Positions 1 through 5,474 of a stretch of 5,474 bases of DNA are shown in pieces. Origin of the DNA: an uncultured Cyanobium sp. (GTDB lineage Bacteria; Cyanobacteriota; Cyanobacteriia; PCC-6307; Cyanobiaceae); assembly GCA_937919075.1 (NCBI GenBank), contig CALFOF010000236.1:1-5474 (forward strand), written 5' to 3'. The number at the start of each line of letters is the position of its first letter. Position 1 is the first letter of the stretch. The position numbers were made by a program, and so were the translations under genes. Below the pieces are notes generated by a model. The model was not told the DNA's origin. It saw only the letters and a program-made list of their open reading frames with translations, and made no database searches.

Positions 1-1228
1 TGTCGTAGCCCTCCACCCGCCGCGGCGGCTGGGGCAGATCCAGCAGTTGAGCAAGGTCTTCGGTGGCGAGCTGGTGTTGCTCGGCGCTGCGCTGGGCCCG
101 GCCCAGCTCGAAGGCCGCATTGCGTTCCACCAGATCGATCAGATCGGCTTTCTGCTGGCGCTGCGGGTGCTGCAGCCGCACCTTGCGGCCCCGCCGTTCA
201 CTCAGCCAGTCTTCCACCAGGCCCTGTTGCGGCAAGAGGTGCTGCACCAGCACCTCCGGGGGAATCTCCACCGGCTCCACCTGGCTGTAGTGCTCTTCCA
301 GCACCCGTTGCAGGATGGCGCCGGGGCTGGCCACCGTGGCATCAGCGGTGTAGCCGAGCCGCCCCACCAGCTTGCCGGCCCGCATCTGAAACAGCTGCAC
401 GGCGGCCACACGCGCATCGGCCGCAAGCGCCAGTACATCCCTGGACACCGACGCATCGGGCAGGGCCATCTTCTGATCAGCGGTGAGCTGCTCGAGCCCC
501 TGCATCTGATCGCGCACCCGGGCTGCTGCCTCGAAATCCTCCCGTTCGGCGTAGCGCTCCATCTGGGCGCGCAGCAGCACGAGCAGTTCGTCGCTACGGC
601 CCTGGAACACCATCGCCACCTTGCGCAGGGTGTGCTGGTAGGCCTCGGGGCTGATCTTTTCCTGGCACACGCCGGGGCAGCGGCCGATCGCGTGGTTCAA
701 GCAGGTGCGATCCCGGTAGAGGGGCTGGGGGCGCTGGCGCAGTGGAAACACCCGCTTGACCAGAAACAGGGTGCGGCGCAGCAGACCCACATCCACATAG
801 GGCCCGTAGAAGCGATCGAGCGGACTGCGCAGCCGGCGGCGGCGGGTGATGAAGATGCGCGGGTAGGCCTCGCTCCAGGTGATGCAGAGATAGGGGTATT
901 TCTTGTCGTCCTTGAGCAGCACATTGAAGTGCGGCTGGTGGTTCTTGATCAGGTTGGATTCCAGCGCCAGCGCCTCGGCTTCGCTGTCGGTGACGATGAA
1001 TTCGATCTCCGCCACCTGCCGCACCATCAGGCTGATGCGGGGGCTGAGGTCGTGAGAATCACGGAAGTAGCTGCGCACGCGGCTGCGCAGGCTCTTCGAT
1101 TTGCCGATATAGAGGATGCGGTCGTTGAGGTCGCGCAGCAGATAGCAACCCGGCTCAGCCGGCAGCTCCTTCAGCCGCTGCTCCAGGCGGGCCTGATCCT
1201 TCAGCAGCGGTTGCAGCGTGGCCCCCAT
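1..1228 (-). CDS. uvrC: UvrABC excision nuclease subunit C (3' end outside window)
   Basis: UvrC makes the 3' and 5' incisions around a lesion in nucleotide excision repair after UvrB loads on the damage. About 409 N-terminal codons are visible and the frame is open through base 2; the C-terminal RNase H-like nuclease and HhH domains must lie beyond the left edge. Residues 22-105 form a GIY-YIG nuclease domain, with PGCYLL at 26-31, LYIGKS at 39-44 and likely catalytic Y29, Y40, K43, R50, Y54, E90 and N102. A Cys cluster CX7CX3C is at C176, C184 and C188. A UVR motif that contacts UvrB lies near 214-249 ([12 protein letters not shown] at 231-242). The ATG at 1228 is chosen because GGGAG sits 8 bases upstream and the GIY-YIG domain follows at the usual distance. 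The gene lies 25 bp after the flavin reductase-like gene and probably shares its transcript. The position matching the first Fe-S cysteine of the E. coli protein is Arg166. Confidence 0.97.
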   Translation of the reverse strand, partial: MGATLQPLLKDQARLEQRLKELPAEPGCYLLRDLNDRILYIGKSKSLRSRVRSYFRDSHDLSPRISLMVRQVAEIEFIVTDSEAEALALESNLIKNHQPHFNVLLKDDKKYPYLCITWSEAYPRIFITRRRRLRSPLDRFYGPYVDVGLLRRTLFLVKRVFPLRQRPQPLYRDRTCLNHAIGRCPGVCQEKISPEAYQHTLRKVAMVFQGRSDELLVLLRAQMERYAEREDFEAAARVRDQMQGLEQLTADQKMALPDASVSRDVLALAADARVAAVQLFQMRAGKLVGRLGYTADATVASPGAILQRVLEEHYSQVEPVEIPPEVLVQHLLPQQGLVEDWLSERRGRKVRLQHPQRQQKADLIDLVERNAAFELGRAQRSAEQHQLATEDLAQLLDLPQPPRRVEGYD

Positions 1229-1235
1229 GCCCTGT

Positions 1236-1240
1236 GCTCC
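1236..1240 (-). promoter_or_regulatory. Ribosome binding site of uvrC
   Basis: Minus-strand GGGAG ends 8 bases before the uvrC ATG. It lies in the 25-bp gap after the preceding stop codon, so uvrC has its own initiation signal even if co-transcribed. It supports the 1228 start. Confidence 0.6.
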
Positions 1241-1253
1241 CGCGAAAGGCGGC

Positions 1254-1772
1254 TCAGCCGCCGTATTGCCAGCCGGTGGCGGACAGCTCCAATGCGGCGC
1301 CATCGCGGTGCAACTGGGCCGATTTCACCTCCGCTACGAACACGGTGTGATCGCCGTGGGCCACCTGGCCCACCACGGCGCATTCCAAGGCGCCGAGGGC
1401 ATCGTCGAGCACCGGCAGTCCCAGGGGGCCAAGCGTGAAGGGGGCCGCATCGAAGCGGCCGCCGATGCCCTTCTGGGGCTTGAAGAACACTGCCGCCAGG
1501 TCTTTCTGCTCGGCCGAGAGCACGTTGAGCGAGAAGCGGCCCGTGCGGCTGATGATGCCGTTGCTGGTGGAGTCGGCGCGCACGGCCATCACCACCAGCG
1601 GCGGATCGAAGGATCCCTGGGTGACCCAGCTGGCGGTGAAGCCGTTGACGTCGTCGCCTTCCGCCACGCCGCAGATGAACACGCCATGGGGGATCTTGCG
1701 CAGCAAGGTTTTCTTGGCGGCGCTGTCGAGCACGGGAGCCGCAGCGCCGTCGACGTTGAGATCCACAGCCAT
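1254..1772 (-). CDS. Flavin reductase-like, FMN-binding domain protein
   Basis: This 172-residue cytosolic protein is a single flavin reductase-like domain (the split-barrel FMN-binding fold). After a short variable N-terminus it shows [10 protein letters not shown] (26-35), the flavin-contacting stretch [13 protein letters not shown] (43-55), PPLVVMAV (57-64), RFSLNVL (79-85) and late DHTVFVAEV (141-149). The same arrangement occurs in the C-terminal domain of cyanobacterial flavodiiron (Flv) proteins, but here no diiron or flavodoxin domain is attached. Such domains usually pass electrons from NAD(P)H to flavin or to a partner; the true substrate cannot be read from sequence. The frame stays open far upstream through the antisense of coaD, so the start was chosen by homology: ATG at 1772 is the last plausible start before the domain and the frame upstream lacks family resemblance. 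No clear Shine-Dalgarno is visible. It is the first gene of a probable two-gene unit with uvrC and is transcribed away from coaD. Confidence 0.9.
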   Translation of the reverse strand: MAVDLNVDGAAAPVLDSAAKKTLLRKIPHGVFICGVAEGDDVNGFTASWVTQGSFDPPLVVMAVRADSTSNGIISRTGRFSLNVLSAEQKDLAAVFFKPQKGIGGRFDAAPFTLGPLGLPVLDDALGALECAVVGQVAHGDHTVFVAEVKSAQLHRDGAALELSATGWQYGG

Positions 1773-1802
1773 GGCCTGGTTCTTGGAGTAGTGGCCAACT
1801 CT

Positions 1803-1839
1803 AGGCAGGCCGGAGGGGGGGACCGTCTGTGGCCTGCCT
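1803..1839. repeat. 9-bp perfect inverted repeat (hairpin) in divergent intergenic region
   Basis: AGGCAGGCC at 1803-1811 is the exact reverse complement of GGCCTGCCT at 1831-1839, separated by a 19-base spacer. It lies in the probable 5' leader or promoter of the flavin reductase gene, upstream of coaD. It could be an operator dyad or an RNA hairpin. No T-run follows on either strand, so a classical terminator is unlikely. Confidence 0.55.
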
Positions 1840-1861
1840 GCGGCCCGTCCGCGGCCCGTCC
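1840..1861. repeat. 11-bp tandem duplication
   Basis: GCGGCCCGTCC occurs twice head to tail at 1840-1850 and 1851-1861, followed by a partial third unit (GCGGCCT, 1862-1868). It directly abuts the inverted repeat. It may be replication slippage in GC-rich DNA or a paired protein-binding site. Confidence 0.7.
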
Positions 1862-1925
1862 GCGGCCTCAGCCTCCATAGGATCCCCCCGCCGCCCTCGC
1901 TGCCGGGCCCCTGCCCCCCGCTCCT

Positions 1926-2417
1926 ATGAAGGCCCTCTACCCCGGCAGCTTCGACCCGATCACCCTCGGCCATCTCGACCTGATCGAGCGCAGCAGCCGC
2001 CTGTTCGAGCAGGTGCTGGTGGCGGTGCTGCAGAACCCTGGCAAGCAGCCCAGCTTTTCGCTCGAGCAGCGGCTGGCCCAGATTCGCCGGGCCACCTCCC
2101 ATCTCAGCAACGTGGAGGCGAGCAGCTTCGATGGACTCACGGTGGAGTTTGCGCGCCGCACCGGCACCGGCGTGATCCTGCGCGGGCTGCGGGCGATGAG
2201 CGATTTTGAATTCGAGCTGCAGATCGCTCACACGAACCTCAGCCTGGCTCCGGAGGTGGAGACGCTGTTTCTCGCCACCGCCGTTCCCCACAGCTTCCTC
2301 AGCAGCAGCGTGGTGAAGGAGGTGGCGCGCTTCGGCGGTGAGGTGCGTCACCTCGTGCCCAGCGGAGTGGCAGAGGAACTCGCCAGGCTCTTTAATCAGA
2401 CATACCCGCCCCGATGA
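1926..2417 (+). CDS. coaD: Phosphopantetheine adenylyltransferase
   Basis: CoaD transfers AMP from ATP to 4'-phosphopantetheine, giving dephospho-CoA, the penultimate step of coenzyme A synthesis in the cytosol. The 163-residue length is normal for the bacterial enzyme, which is a hexamer in characterised species. Motifs are in order: [11 protein letters not shown] at 6-16 with the nucleotidyltransferase TxGH signature (T13, H16), a phosphate-binding lysine near K40, FDGLTV (69-74), [12 protein letters not shown] (86-97) with R86 in the place of the substrate-binding arginine, and the ATP-binding segment [12 protein letters not shown] (123-134). The start is fixed by [11 protein letters not shown], which begins exactly as the family does. 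There is no Shine-Dalgarno; the leader is pyrimidine-rich. The stop codon is one base before the next gene's ATG, so the two are almost certainly co-transcribed and probably translationally coupled. Confidence 0.98.
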   Translation: MKALYPGSFDPITLGHLDLIERSSRLFEQVLVAVLQNPGKQPSFSLEQRLAQIRRATSHLSNVEASSFDGLTVEFARRTGTGVILRGLRAMSDFEFELQIAHTNLSLAPEVETLFLATAVPHSFLSSSVVKEVARFGGEVRHLVPSGVAEELARLFNQTYPPR

Positions 2418-2418
2418 G

Positions 2419-3372
2419 ATGACCGAGAATCGGATCAGCGTGCTGGAACAGCTCGACCAGCTTGAAGAGATCGTGCTCGACGGCACGCGCATTCCCTTCA
2501 GCGGCGGCCGGCTGGTGAATGAGCAGGACGCCATCGAAGTGATGGAGGCTGTGCGCGAGGGGCTGCCGCCGGAGTTGGAGCAGGCCCAGGAGCTGCTGGC
2601 GCAGCGCGACACCTTCATTGCCAAGGCCCGCCAGCAGGCCGAAGAGATCATGGTGCAGGCCCGCCGCGAGCGGGAGCAGCTGATCAACGCGGCCTCGGTC
2701 CGGCAGGAAGCGGAGCAGCAGGGCGCGCAGATCCGGGAGCACACCCGCCAGCAGTGCGAGCAGATGCAGTTGGCCACCCGTCAGCAGGTGGCTCAGGCGG
2801 AACAGGAGCACCAGAGCCGCCTTGCCCAGATGGAGCAACAGTTCGGAGCGCGCCGCCAGCAGCTGGAGCAGGAAGCGATCCAACGCCGCCAGCAGCTCGA
2901 CGCCGAATTCACTGAGCTCAAGCGGCAGCTGGGCGACCAGCACGAACGCAGCCGTCAGCAGAGCCTGCAGGAGATCGAGCAGATCCGTCAGGAGGGGTTG
3001 CGCATCCAGCGCGAAAGCCAGGCGGAAGCCGAACGGCTGCATACCGATGCGCTGCAGTTCCGCCAGCAGACCCAGCAGCAGTGCGAACAGCTGATCACCC
3101 GCACCCGGCAGGAAGCTGGGGCGGTGCAGGAAGGGGCCAACCGCTACGCCGAGCAGGTGCTGAGCGAACTGGAAACGCGGCTCGGCGAGCTCAACAAGGT
3201 GGTGCATGCCGGCCGCCGCGAACTGGGCCGGCTACAGACCGGCGAGACCTTGACGGCCAGCGACCGCGCTGGCGCCCCAGCCACCGACGAGCCCGAGACC
3301 AAGGACGCTGCCCTCAGCAGCCGGGCCCGCCGCGCCGCCTCTCGCCTCAGGCAGGTGGCTGGCAGAGGCTGA
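2419..3372 (+). CDS. DivIVA/SepIVA-like coiled-coil protein, coaD-linked
   Basis: The protein has 317 residues, no signal peptide and no membrane segment. Residues 8-75 form a compact N-terminal module: LDQLEEIV (12-19), a basic/hydrophobic IPFSGGRLV (25-33), then PPELEQAQELLAQRD (50-64). Residues 65 to about 270 are a long, nearly uninterrupted helix rich in Gln, Glu and Arg, almost certainly a coiled coil. A conserved-looking segment near 243-270 (YAEQVLSELETRLGELNK) follows, then a low-complexity linker and a basic tail (SRARRAASRLRQ, 301-312). From memory, the N-module and the 243-270 segment align with mycobacterial SepIVA (Rv2927c family), and the N-module with a clostridial coiled-coil family near coaD. 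A cytoskeletal or division scaffold role is inferred. The ATG at 2419 is preferred: it lies one base after coaD and starts the N-module directly. The only cysteines, C113 and C222, both sit in QQCEQ. The 3' end overlaps dacB by 26 bp. Confidence 0.8.
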   Translation: MTENRISVLEQLDQLEEIVLDGTRIPFSGGRLVNEQDAIEVMEAVREGLPPELEQAQELLAQRDTFIAKARQQAEEIMVQARREREQLINAASVRQEAEQQGAQIREHTRQQCEQMQLATRQQVAQAEQEHQSRLAQMEQQFGARRQQLEQEAIQRRQQLDAEFTELKRQLGDQHERSRQQSLQEIEQIRQEGLRIQRESQAEAERLHTDALQFRQQTQQQCEQLITRTRQEAGAVQEGANRYAEQVLSELETRLGELNKVVHAGRRELGRLQTGETLTASDRAGAPATDEPETKDAALSSRARRAASRLRQVAGRG

Positions 3373-4618
3373 CGATCTGCACGTTGCGCAGCACCCGGCC
3401 GATCGTGGTGTTCGGTGCACCGGCACCATTGGAGATCAGGCTCACGTACCGGGGTCCATCGCTGGTGTCCAGTACGCCGCTGATCGAGCGCACACCGGTC
3501 AGAGTGCCGGTTTTGGCGCGCAGTTTGCCGTCAAGGCTGGTGCCCTTGTAAAGGTTGCGCAACGTGCCCCGCCGCCCGGCCACGGCCATTGAGGCGATGT
3601 AGTTGGCGCCGTAAGGGTGCTGGGCCATGCGCAGCAGCAGGCTGGCGACCAGGCGGGAGGTGAGCCGGTCGCCGCGGTCGAGGCCACTGCCGCCCATCAC
3701 CACCACACCTTCGGTGGGCAGCCCCTGGGCCCGCAGCCACTGCAGGGCCGCCTGCCGGCTCTGCGGCAACGACCAGGTGCCGCTTGCCTGCCGCAGCAAC
3801 ACCTCGGCGGTGAAGTTGTGGCTCTCAGAATTCGCCAGGCTGAGCAGGTTGTGCATTGGCGCCGAGAGTTCCTCATGCAGCAGCACCGAGTCTTCCGGCA
3901 ACGGTGCGAGGGAGGACACCATCGCCAGCTGCACGTTGCTGCCCCCCTGGGTGGTCAGGCTGCGGGTGAGCAGGCGCTGCAGGCGGCCGGGTGGATTGGC
4001 CACGGCCATGTCGATCGCGTTGCTGGTGACGGCCAGCCGGGTGATCGGCGCCCCGTAAGCGTAAGCGCGATCCTGCGGATGCCAGCCCTGGGGCCACCAG
4101 GCCTGGGGCGGCTCCTCGGCCAGTTCCAGGCGCACCCTGGCGCCCGGCAGGCCCGGGCCACCCCCTGACCCCATGGCCAGCTGGGCGAAGCGCTGCAGCT
4201 GGGGCAGATCGAGATCAGGATCTCCCTCACCGGTCAAGCGCAGGGTGCCGTCGGGCAGGCGCCACAGCCGTGTGGTGAGGCGGTAGTCGGGGCCCAGCTG
4301 GTCGAGGGCGAAGGCGGAGCTGACCAGCTTCTGGTTGGAGGCCGGCACGCGCGGACGCAGACCGTTCACATCGGCCAGCAACCGGCCGTTGGCATCGGCC
4401 ACCGTGACACTCCAGAGCGCGATCTCAGGCCCGAGCTGGGCGCGCACCCGTTGCTGCAGGGCCGGGCAGCTCACCTGGTGCTGCAGCTGGGGCAGCCCGA
4501 CGGCCGGCGGGGCCGGAGGCAGGCTCGCCATCGGCACGGCGACGGCCGGAGCGCAGGTGGCCAGAGCCAGCCCGAGGCTGAGCCCGATGCGGCTGAGCTG
4601 CTGAGAGGAACGGGTCAT
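3347..4618 (-). CDS. dacB: D-alanyl-D-alanine carboxypeptidase, PBP4 type (peptidase S13)
   Basis: This is a periplasmic penicillin-binding protein that removes the terminal D-Ala from peptidoglycan peptides and, in its family, also cuts peptide crosslinks. It has 423 residues. Residues 1 to about 27 form a Sec signal peptide, with a hydrophobic core near 11-20 and a likely cut after A27 (PAVA). The three active-site motifs are present: SxxK as S94-N-Q-K97, SxN as S266-H-N268 and KTG at 369-371. Other family landmarks are GEGDPDL (130-136), GAPITRLAV (189-197) and GGSGLDRGDRL (309-319). The SxxK-SxN spacing is 172 residues, against about 245 in E. coli PBP4 and Actinomadura R39, so an internal domain looks reduced. 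The ATG at 4618 is chosen because GGAG precedes it at good spacing; an in-frame TTG at 4633 overlaps the preceding gene. It starts one base after the DUF4330 stop, so the two form an operon. Confidence 0.95.
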   Translation of the reverse strand: MTRSSQQLSRIGLSLGLALATCAPAVAVPMASLPPAPPAVGLPQLQHQVSCPALQQRVRAQLGPEIALWSVTVADANGRLLADVNGLRPRVPASNQKLVSSAFALDQLGPDYRLTTRLWRLPDGTLRLTGEGDPDLDLPQLQRFAQLAMGSGGGPGLPGARVRLELAEEPPQAWWPQGWHPQDRAYAYGAPITRLAVTSNAIDMAVANPPGRLQRLLTRSLTTQGGSNVQLAMVSSLAPLPEDSVLLHEELSAPMHNLLSLANSESHNFTAEVLLRQASGTWSLPQSRQAALQWLRAQGLPTEGVVVMGGSGLDRGDRLTSRLVASLLLRMAQHPYGANYIASMAVAGRRGTLRNLYKGTSLDGKLRAKTGTLTGVRSISGVLDTSDGPRYVSLISNGAGAPNTTIGRVLRNVQIVSLCQPPA

Positions 4619-4619
4619 G

Positions 4620-5147
4620 TCAGCTGGCTCCAAGTTTCAGGCCCGACACCGTGCCGCCGATGCGGAAGTCACGGCCTTCCAGTTCCACCGGGGCGCCAAT
4701 TTTGAGGTTCTGGTTGCCGAACACCACACCGCCACTGGTTTTCCGGCCTTTGCCCTCCAGCACGAAGCGAGCATCGAGCGAACCGAACACGGCCTGGTTC
4801 GGGTCAATGGCCGTCACCACCCGACCGTCGGGCTGGACCGCCACCAGGCGGCGCTGCAACGGCACCAACTCCTGCAGCTTCACCGTGCCGTGGGGCTGGT
4901 TGCGGATGACGATGCTCACCTCACCGTCGTCGCGAATTGAGCGGATCAGGGCCTGGGGATCCGCCACCATGGCCCCTCGCACATCCACCATCACCGTGAC
5001 CGGCTGCATGGCGCCGGTGGCTTCAGCCACCGCACCGCTCAGTTTCGGGCTCCAGACCACACCGGCCAGGGCCATCAGCACGGCAGCCGCCGCTCCGACG
5101 TCCACCAGGCTCCAGGAGCGGCGGGTGGCTTGGGGCTCGGCGGCCAT
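4620..5147 (-). CDS. DUF4330 family single-pass membrane protein
   Basis: With the ATG start the protein has 175 residues. RR at 9-10 precedes one hydrophobic helix at about 13-32 (LVDVGAAAAVLMALAGVVW), which predicts the N-terminus inside and the rest in the periplasm or lumen. The soluble part carries the pattern I recognise as DUF4330: VTVMVDVRG (50-58), VSIVIRNQPHGTV (77-89), FVLEGKGR (126-133), GVVFGNQNLKIGAPVELEG (138-156) and a final GTVSGLKLG. The function of the family is unknown. A GTG at 5165 would give 181 residues in the same frame; neither start has a clear Shine-Dalgarno, so the start is uncertain by six codons. It precedes dacB by one base, which suggests an envelope role, possibly alongside the carboxypeptidase. 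That partnership is inference. Confidence 0.85.
   Translation of the reverse strand: MAAEPQATRRSWSLVDVGAAAAVLMALAGVVWSPKLSGAVAEATGAMQPVTVMVDVRGAMVADPQALIRSIRDDGEVSIVIRNQPHGTVKLQELVPLQRRLVAVQPDGRVVTAIDPNQAVFGSLDARFVLEGKGRKTSGGVVFGNQNLKIGAPVELEGRDFRIGGTVSGLKLGAS
4627..4630 (-). promoter_or_regulatory. Ribosome binding site of dacB inside the DUF4330 3' end
   Basis: Minus-strand GGAG lies 8 bases before the dacB ATG, within the last codons of the upstream gene. It selects ATG 4618 over the in-frame TTG at 4633 and points to translational coupling. Confidence 0.6.
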
Positions 5148-5165
5148 GGCGCAACGTTCAGACAC

Positions 5166-5256
5166 GCAAGCTTAAGGAGCTTGGCCAGGGGGGGCAGCCT
5201 CTGATTTGCACACCCGCACCGGCGCGGAAGGTTCATTGCCGCAGCGGCGCGGAGCC
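5166..5256. other. Intergenic leader upstream of DUF4330
   Basis: About 90 bp separate the small reading frame from the DUF4330-dacB pair (110 bp if the ATG start is used). It is GC-rich and I see no convincing promoter, terminator or Shine-Dalgarno. The only local symmetry is a short AAGCT/AGCTT dyad at 5168-5182, which is too small to interpret. A promoter for DUF4330-dacB could lie here or further upstream. Confidence 0.35.
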
Positions 5257-5467
5257 TCAGTTGCGCAGGCTGCCGAGAAAGCGATCGAGGGCCTGCAGAC
5301 CGCCCGTCACCGTGGCCGCCTGGCCAGGGCTGAGTGTTTCCGCCACCTGCTCCGCATCGGGCTTCTGCTCGAACGTCTCCACCAGACGGTGGCCATCGGG
5401 GTCGTTGCGGTAGAGCTCCCACGGGCCGGGAAAACAGCGGCGCAGGGCACCTTGTTCAGTTGGTCAT
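5257..5467 (-). CDS. Small unidentified reading frame, start unclear, possible frameshift
   Basis: A minus-strand frame from 5463 to the TGA at 5257-5259 encodes 68 residues with strongly G/C third positions and a protein-like composition: LRRCFPGPWELYRNDPDG (7-24), then FEQKPDAEQVAETL (31-44) and an amphipathic end LQALDRFLGSL (56-66). I do not recognise the family. The frame is preceded by two in-frame stops, TGATGA (5464-5469), and has no ATG, GTG or TTG before a GTG at 5382. An ATG at 5465-5467 in another frame reads Met-Thr-Asn and then TGA. Skipping one base (plus-strand a at 5458) would join it to this frame as MTNEQGALRRC. It could be a frameshifted gene, an assembly error, a recoded gene, or a gene with a rare CTG start (5443-5445, AAGG upstream). 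It lies upstream of DUF4330 on the same strand. Confidence 0.42.
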
Positions 5468-5474
5468 CAACCGT

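Larger units (their letters stand above)
1773..1925. promoter_or_regulatory. Divergent intergenic region between flavin reductase gene and coaD
   Basis: This 153-bp stretch separates two divergently transcribed units, so promoters for both should lie here. Weak -10-like hexamers are TAGGAT at 1878-1883 on the plus strand (towards coaD) and TAGAGT at 1798-1803 on the minus strand (towards the flavin reductase gene). Each matches four of six consensus positions and neither has a recognisable -35. The coaD leader just before the ATG is C-rich with no Shine-Dalgarno. The assignment rests on gene orientation more than on motif quality. Confidence 0.5.

Noticed and set aside
47..1438. Long plus-strand open frame of 463 codons
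   Set aside because: It runs antisense to uvrC and the flavin reductase gene, is His/Leu/Gln-rich as expected from a GC-rich shadow, and has no recognisable domain.
1254..2777. Minus-strand frame of 507 codons extending the flavin reductase gene upstream
   Set aside because: The part before 1772 lies antisense to coaD and the coiled-coil gene and is Ser/Cys-rich nonsense; only the last 172 residues resemble a protein family.
2392..3207. Minus-strand open frame of 271 codons, Leu-rich
   Set aside because: It is the complement of the Gln/Glu-rich coiled coil (CAG read as CTG gives Leu), which creates an artificial hydrophobic protein.
2338..3372. Earlier start for the SepIVA-like gene inside coaD
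   Set aside because: The extra 27 residues overlap coaD in another frame and do not resemble the family; ATG 2419 follows coaD directly.
3340..3420. Bidirectional terminator between the convergent genes
   Set aside because: The coding ends overlap and no stem-loop followed by a T-run is visible on either strand.
3617..4168. Plus-strand open frames opposite dacB
   Set aside because: dacB has all three catalytic motifs and a signal peptide on the other strand; these frames are its shadow.
4616..4633. TTG at 4633 as the dacB start
   Set aside because: It would place the GGAG ribosome site inside the gene; ATG at 4618 has proper spacing and gives a normal signal peptide.
4617..5175. Plus-strand open frames opposite DUF4330
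   Set aside because: The minus strand carries a clear DUF4330 pattern and a membrane helix; the plus-strand translations show no family features.
5075..5422. Minus-strand frame of 115 codons with a GTG start overlapping DUF4330
   Set aside because: It is out of frame with both the small coding-like frame and DUF4330, and its sequence is Arg/Gly/Pro-rich like a GC-rich shadow.
1..5474. Cyanobacterial HIP1 octamer (GCGATCGC)
   Set aside because: Several partial matches such as GCGATCG and CGATCGC are present, but I found no complete copy, so I do not claim HIP1 elements.

Overview
The window looks like a piece of chromosome from a GC-rich picocyanobacterium of the Synechococcus/Cyanobium type. 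The evidence is the protein set: a cyanobacterial-style UvrC, a stand-alone flavin reductase domain resembling the C-terminal domain of flavodiiron proteins, a DUF4330 membrane protein and a short PBP4-type carboxypeptidase. Third codon positions are strongly G/C, genes are packed tightly, and classical Shine-Dalgarno sites are often missing. The lineage call is inference from recognised proteins, with no phylogeny run. I see no mobile element, CRISPR array, tRNA or rRNA.

Left part (1-1772, minus strand): a flavin reductase-like gene is followed after 25 bp by uvrC, which runs off the left edge with about 409 codons visible. They look like one transcription unit. A 153-bp divergent intergenic region (1773-1925) follows, holding a 9-bp inverted repeat and an 11-bp tandem repeat.

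Middle part (1926-3372, plus strand): coaD (coenzyme A biosynthesis) is followed after one base by a 317-codon, glutamine-rich coiled-coil gene. Its N-terminal module and C-terminal segment resemble the actinobacterial septation protein SepIVA and a clostridial coiled-coil family found near coaD. I regard this coaD-linked DivIVA/SepIVA-like gene as the most interesting item in the window.

Right part (3347-5474, minus strand): a DUF4330 inner-membrane protein is followed after one base by dacB, a penicillin-binding-protein-4-type D-Ala-D-Ala carboxypeptidase. The dacB end overlaps the end of the SepIVA-like gene by 26 bp, tail to tail. Upstream lies a small coding-like reading frame (5257-5467) with no usable in-frame start unless one base near its start is skipped.

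Functionally the window joins DNA repair (uvrC), cofactor and redox functions (coaD, flavin reductase) and cell envelope or division (SepIVA-like, dacB, DUF4330). No coherent new defence or mobile system is visible. The unusual points are finer: the SepIVA-like gene, the missing fourth Fe-S cysteine in UvrC, the shortened PBP4, the overlapping convergent ends and the possibly frameshifted small gene.
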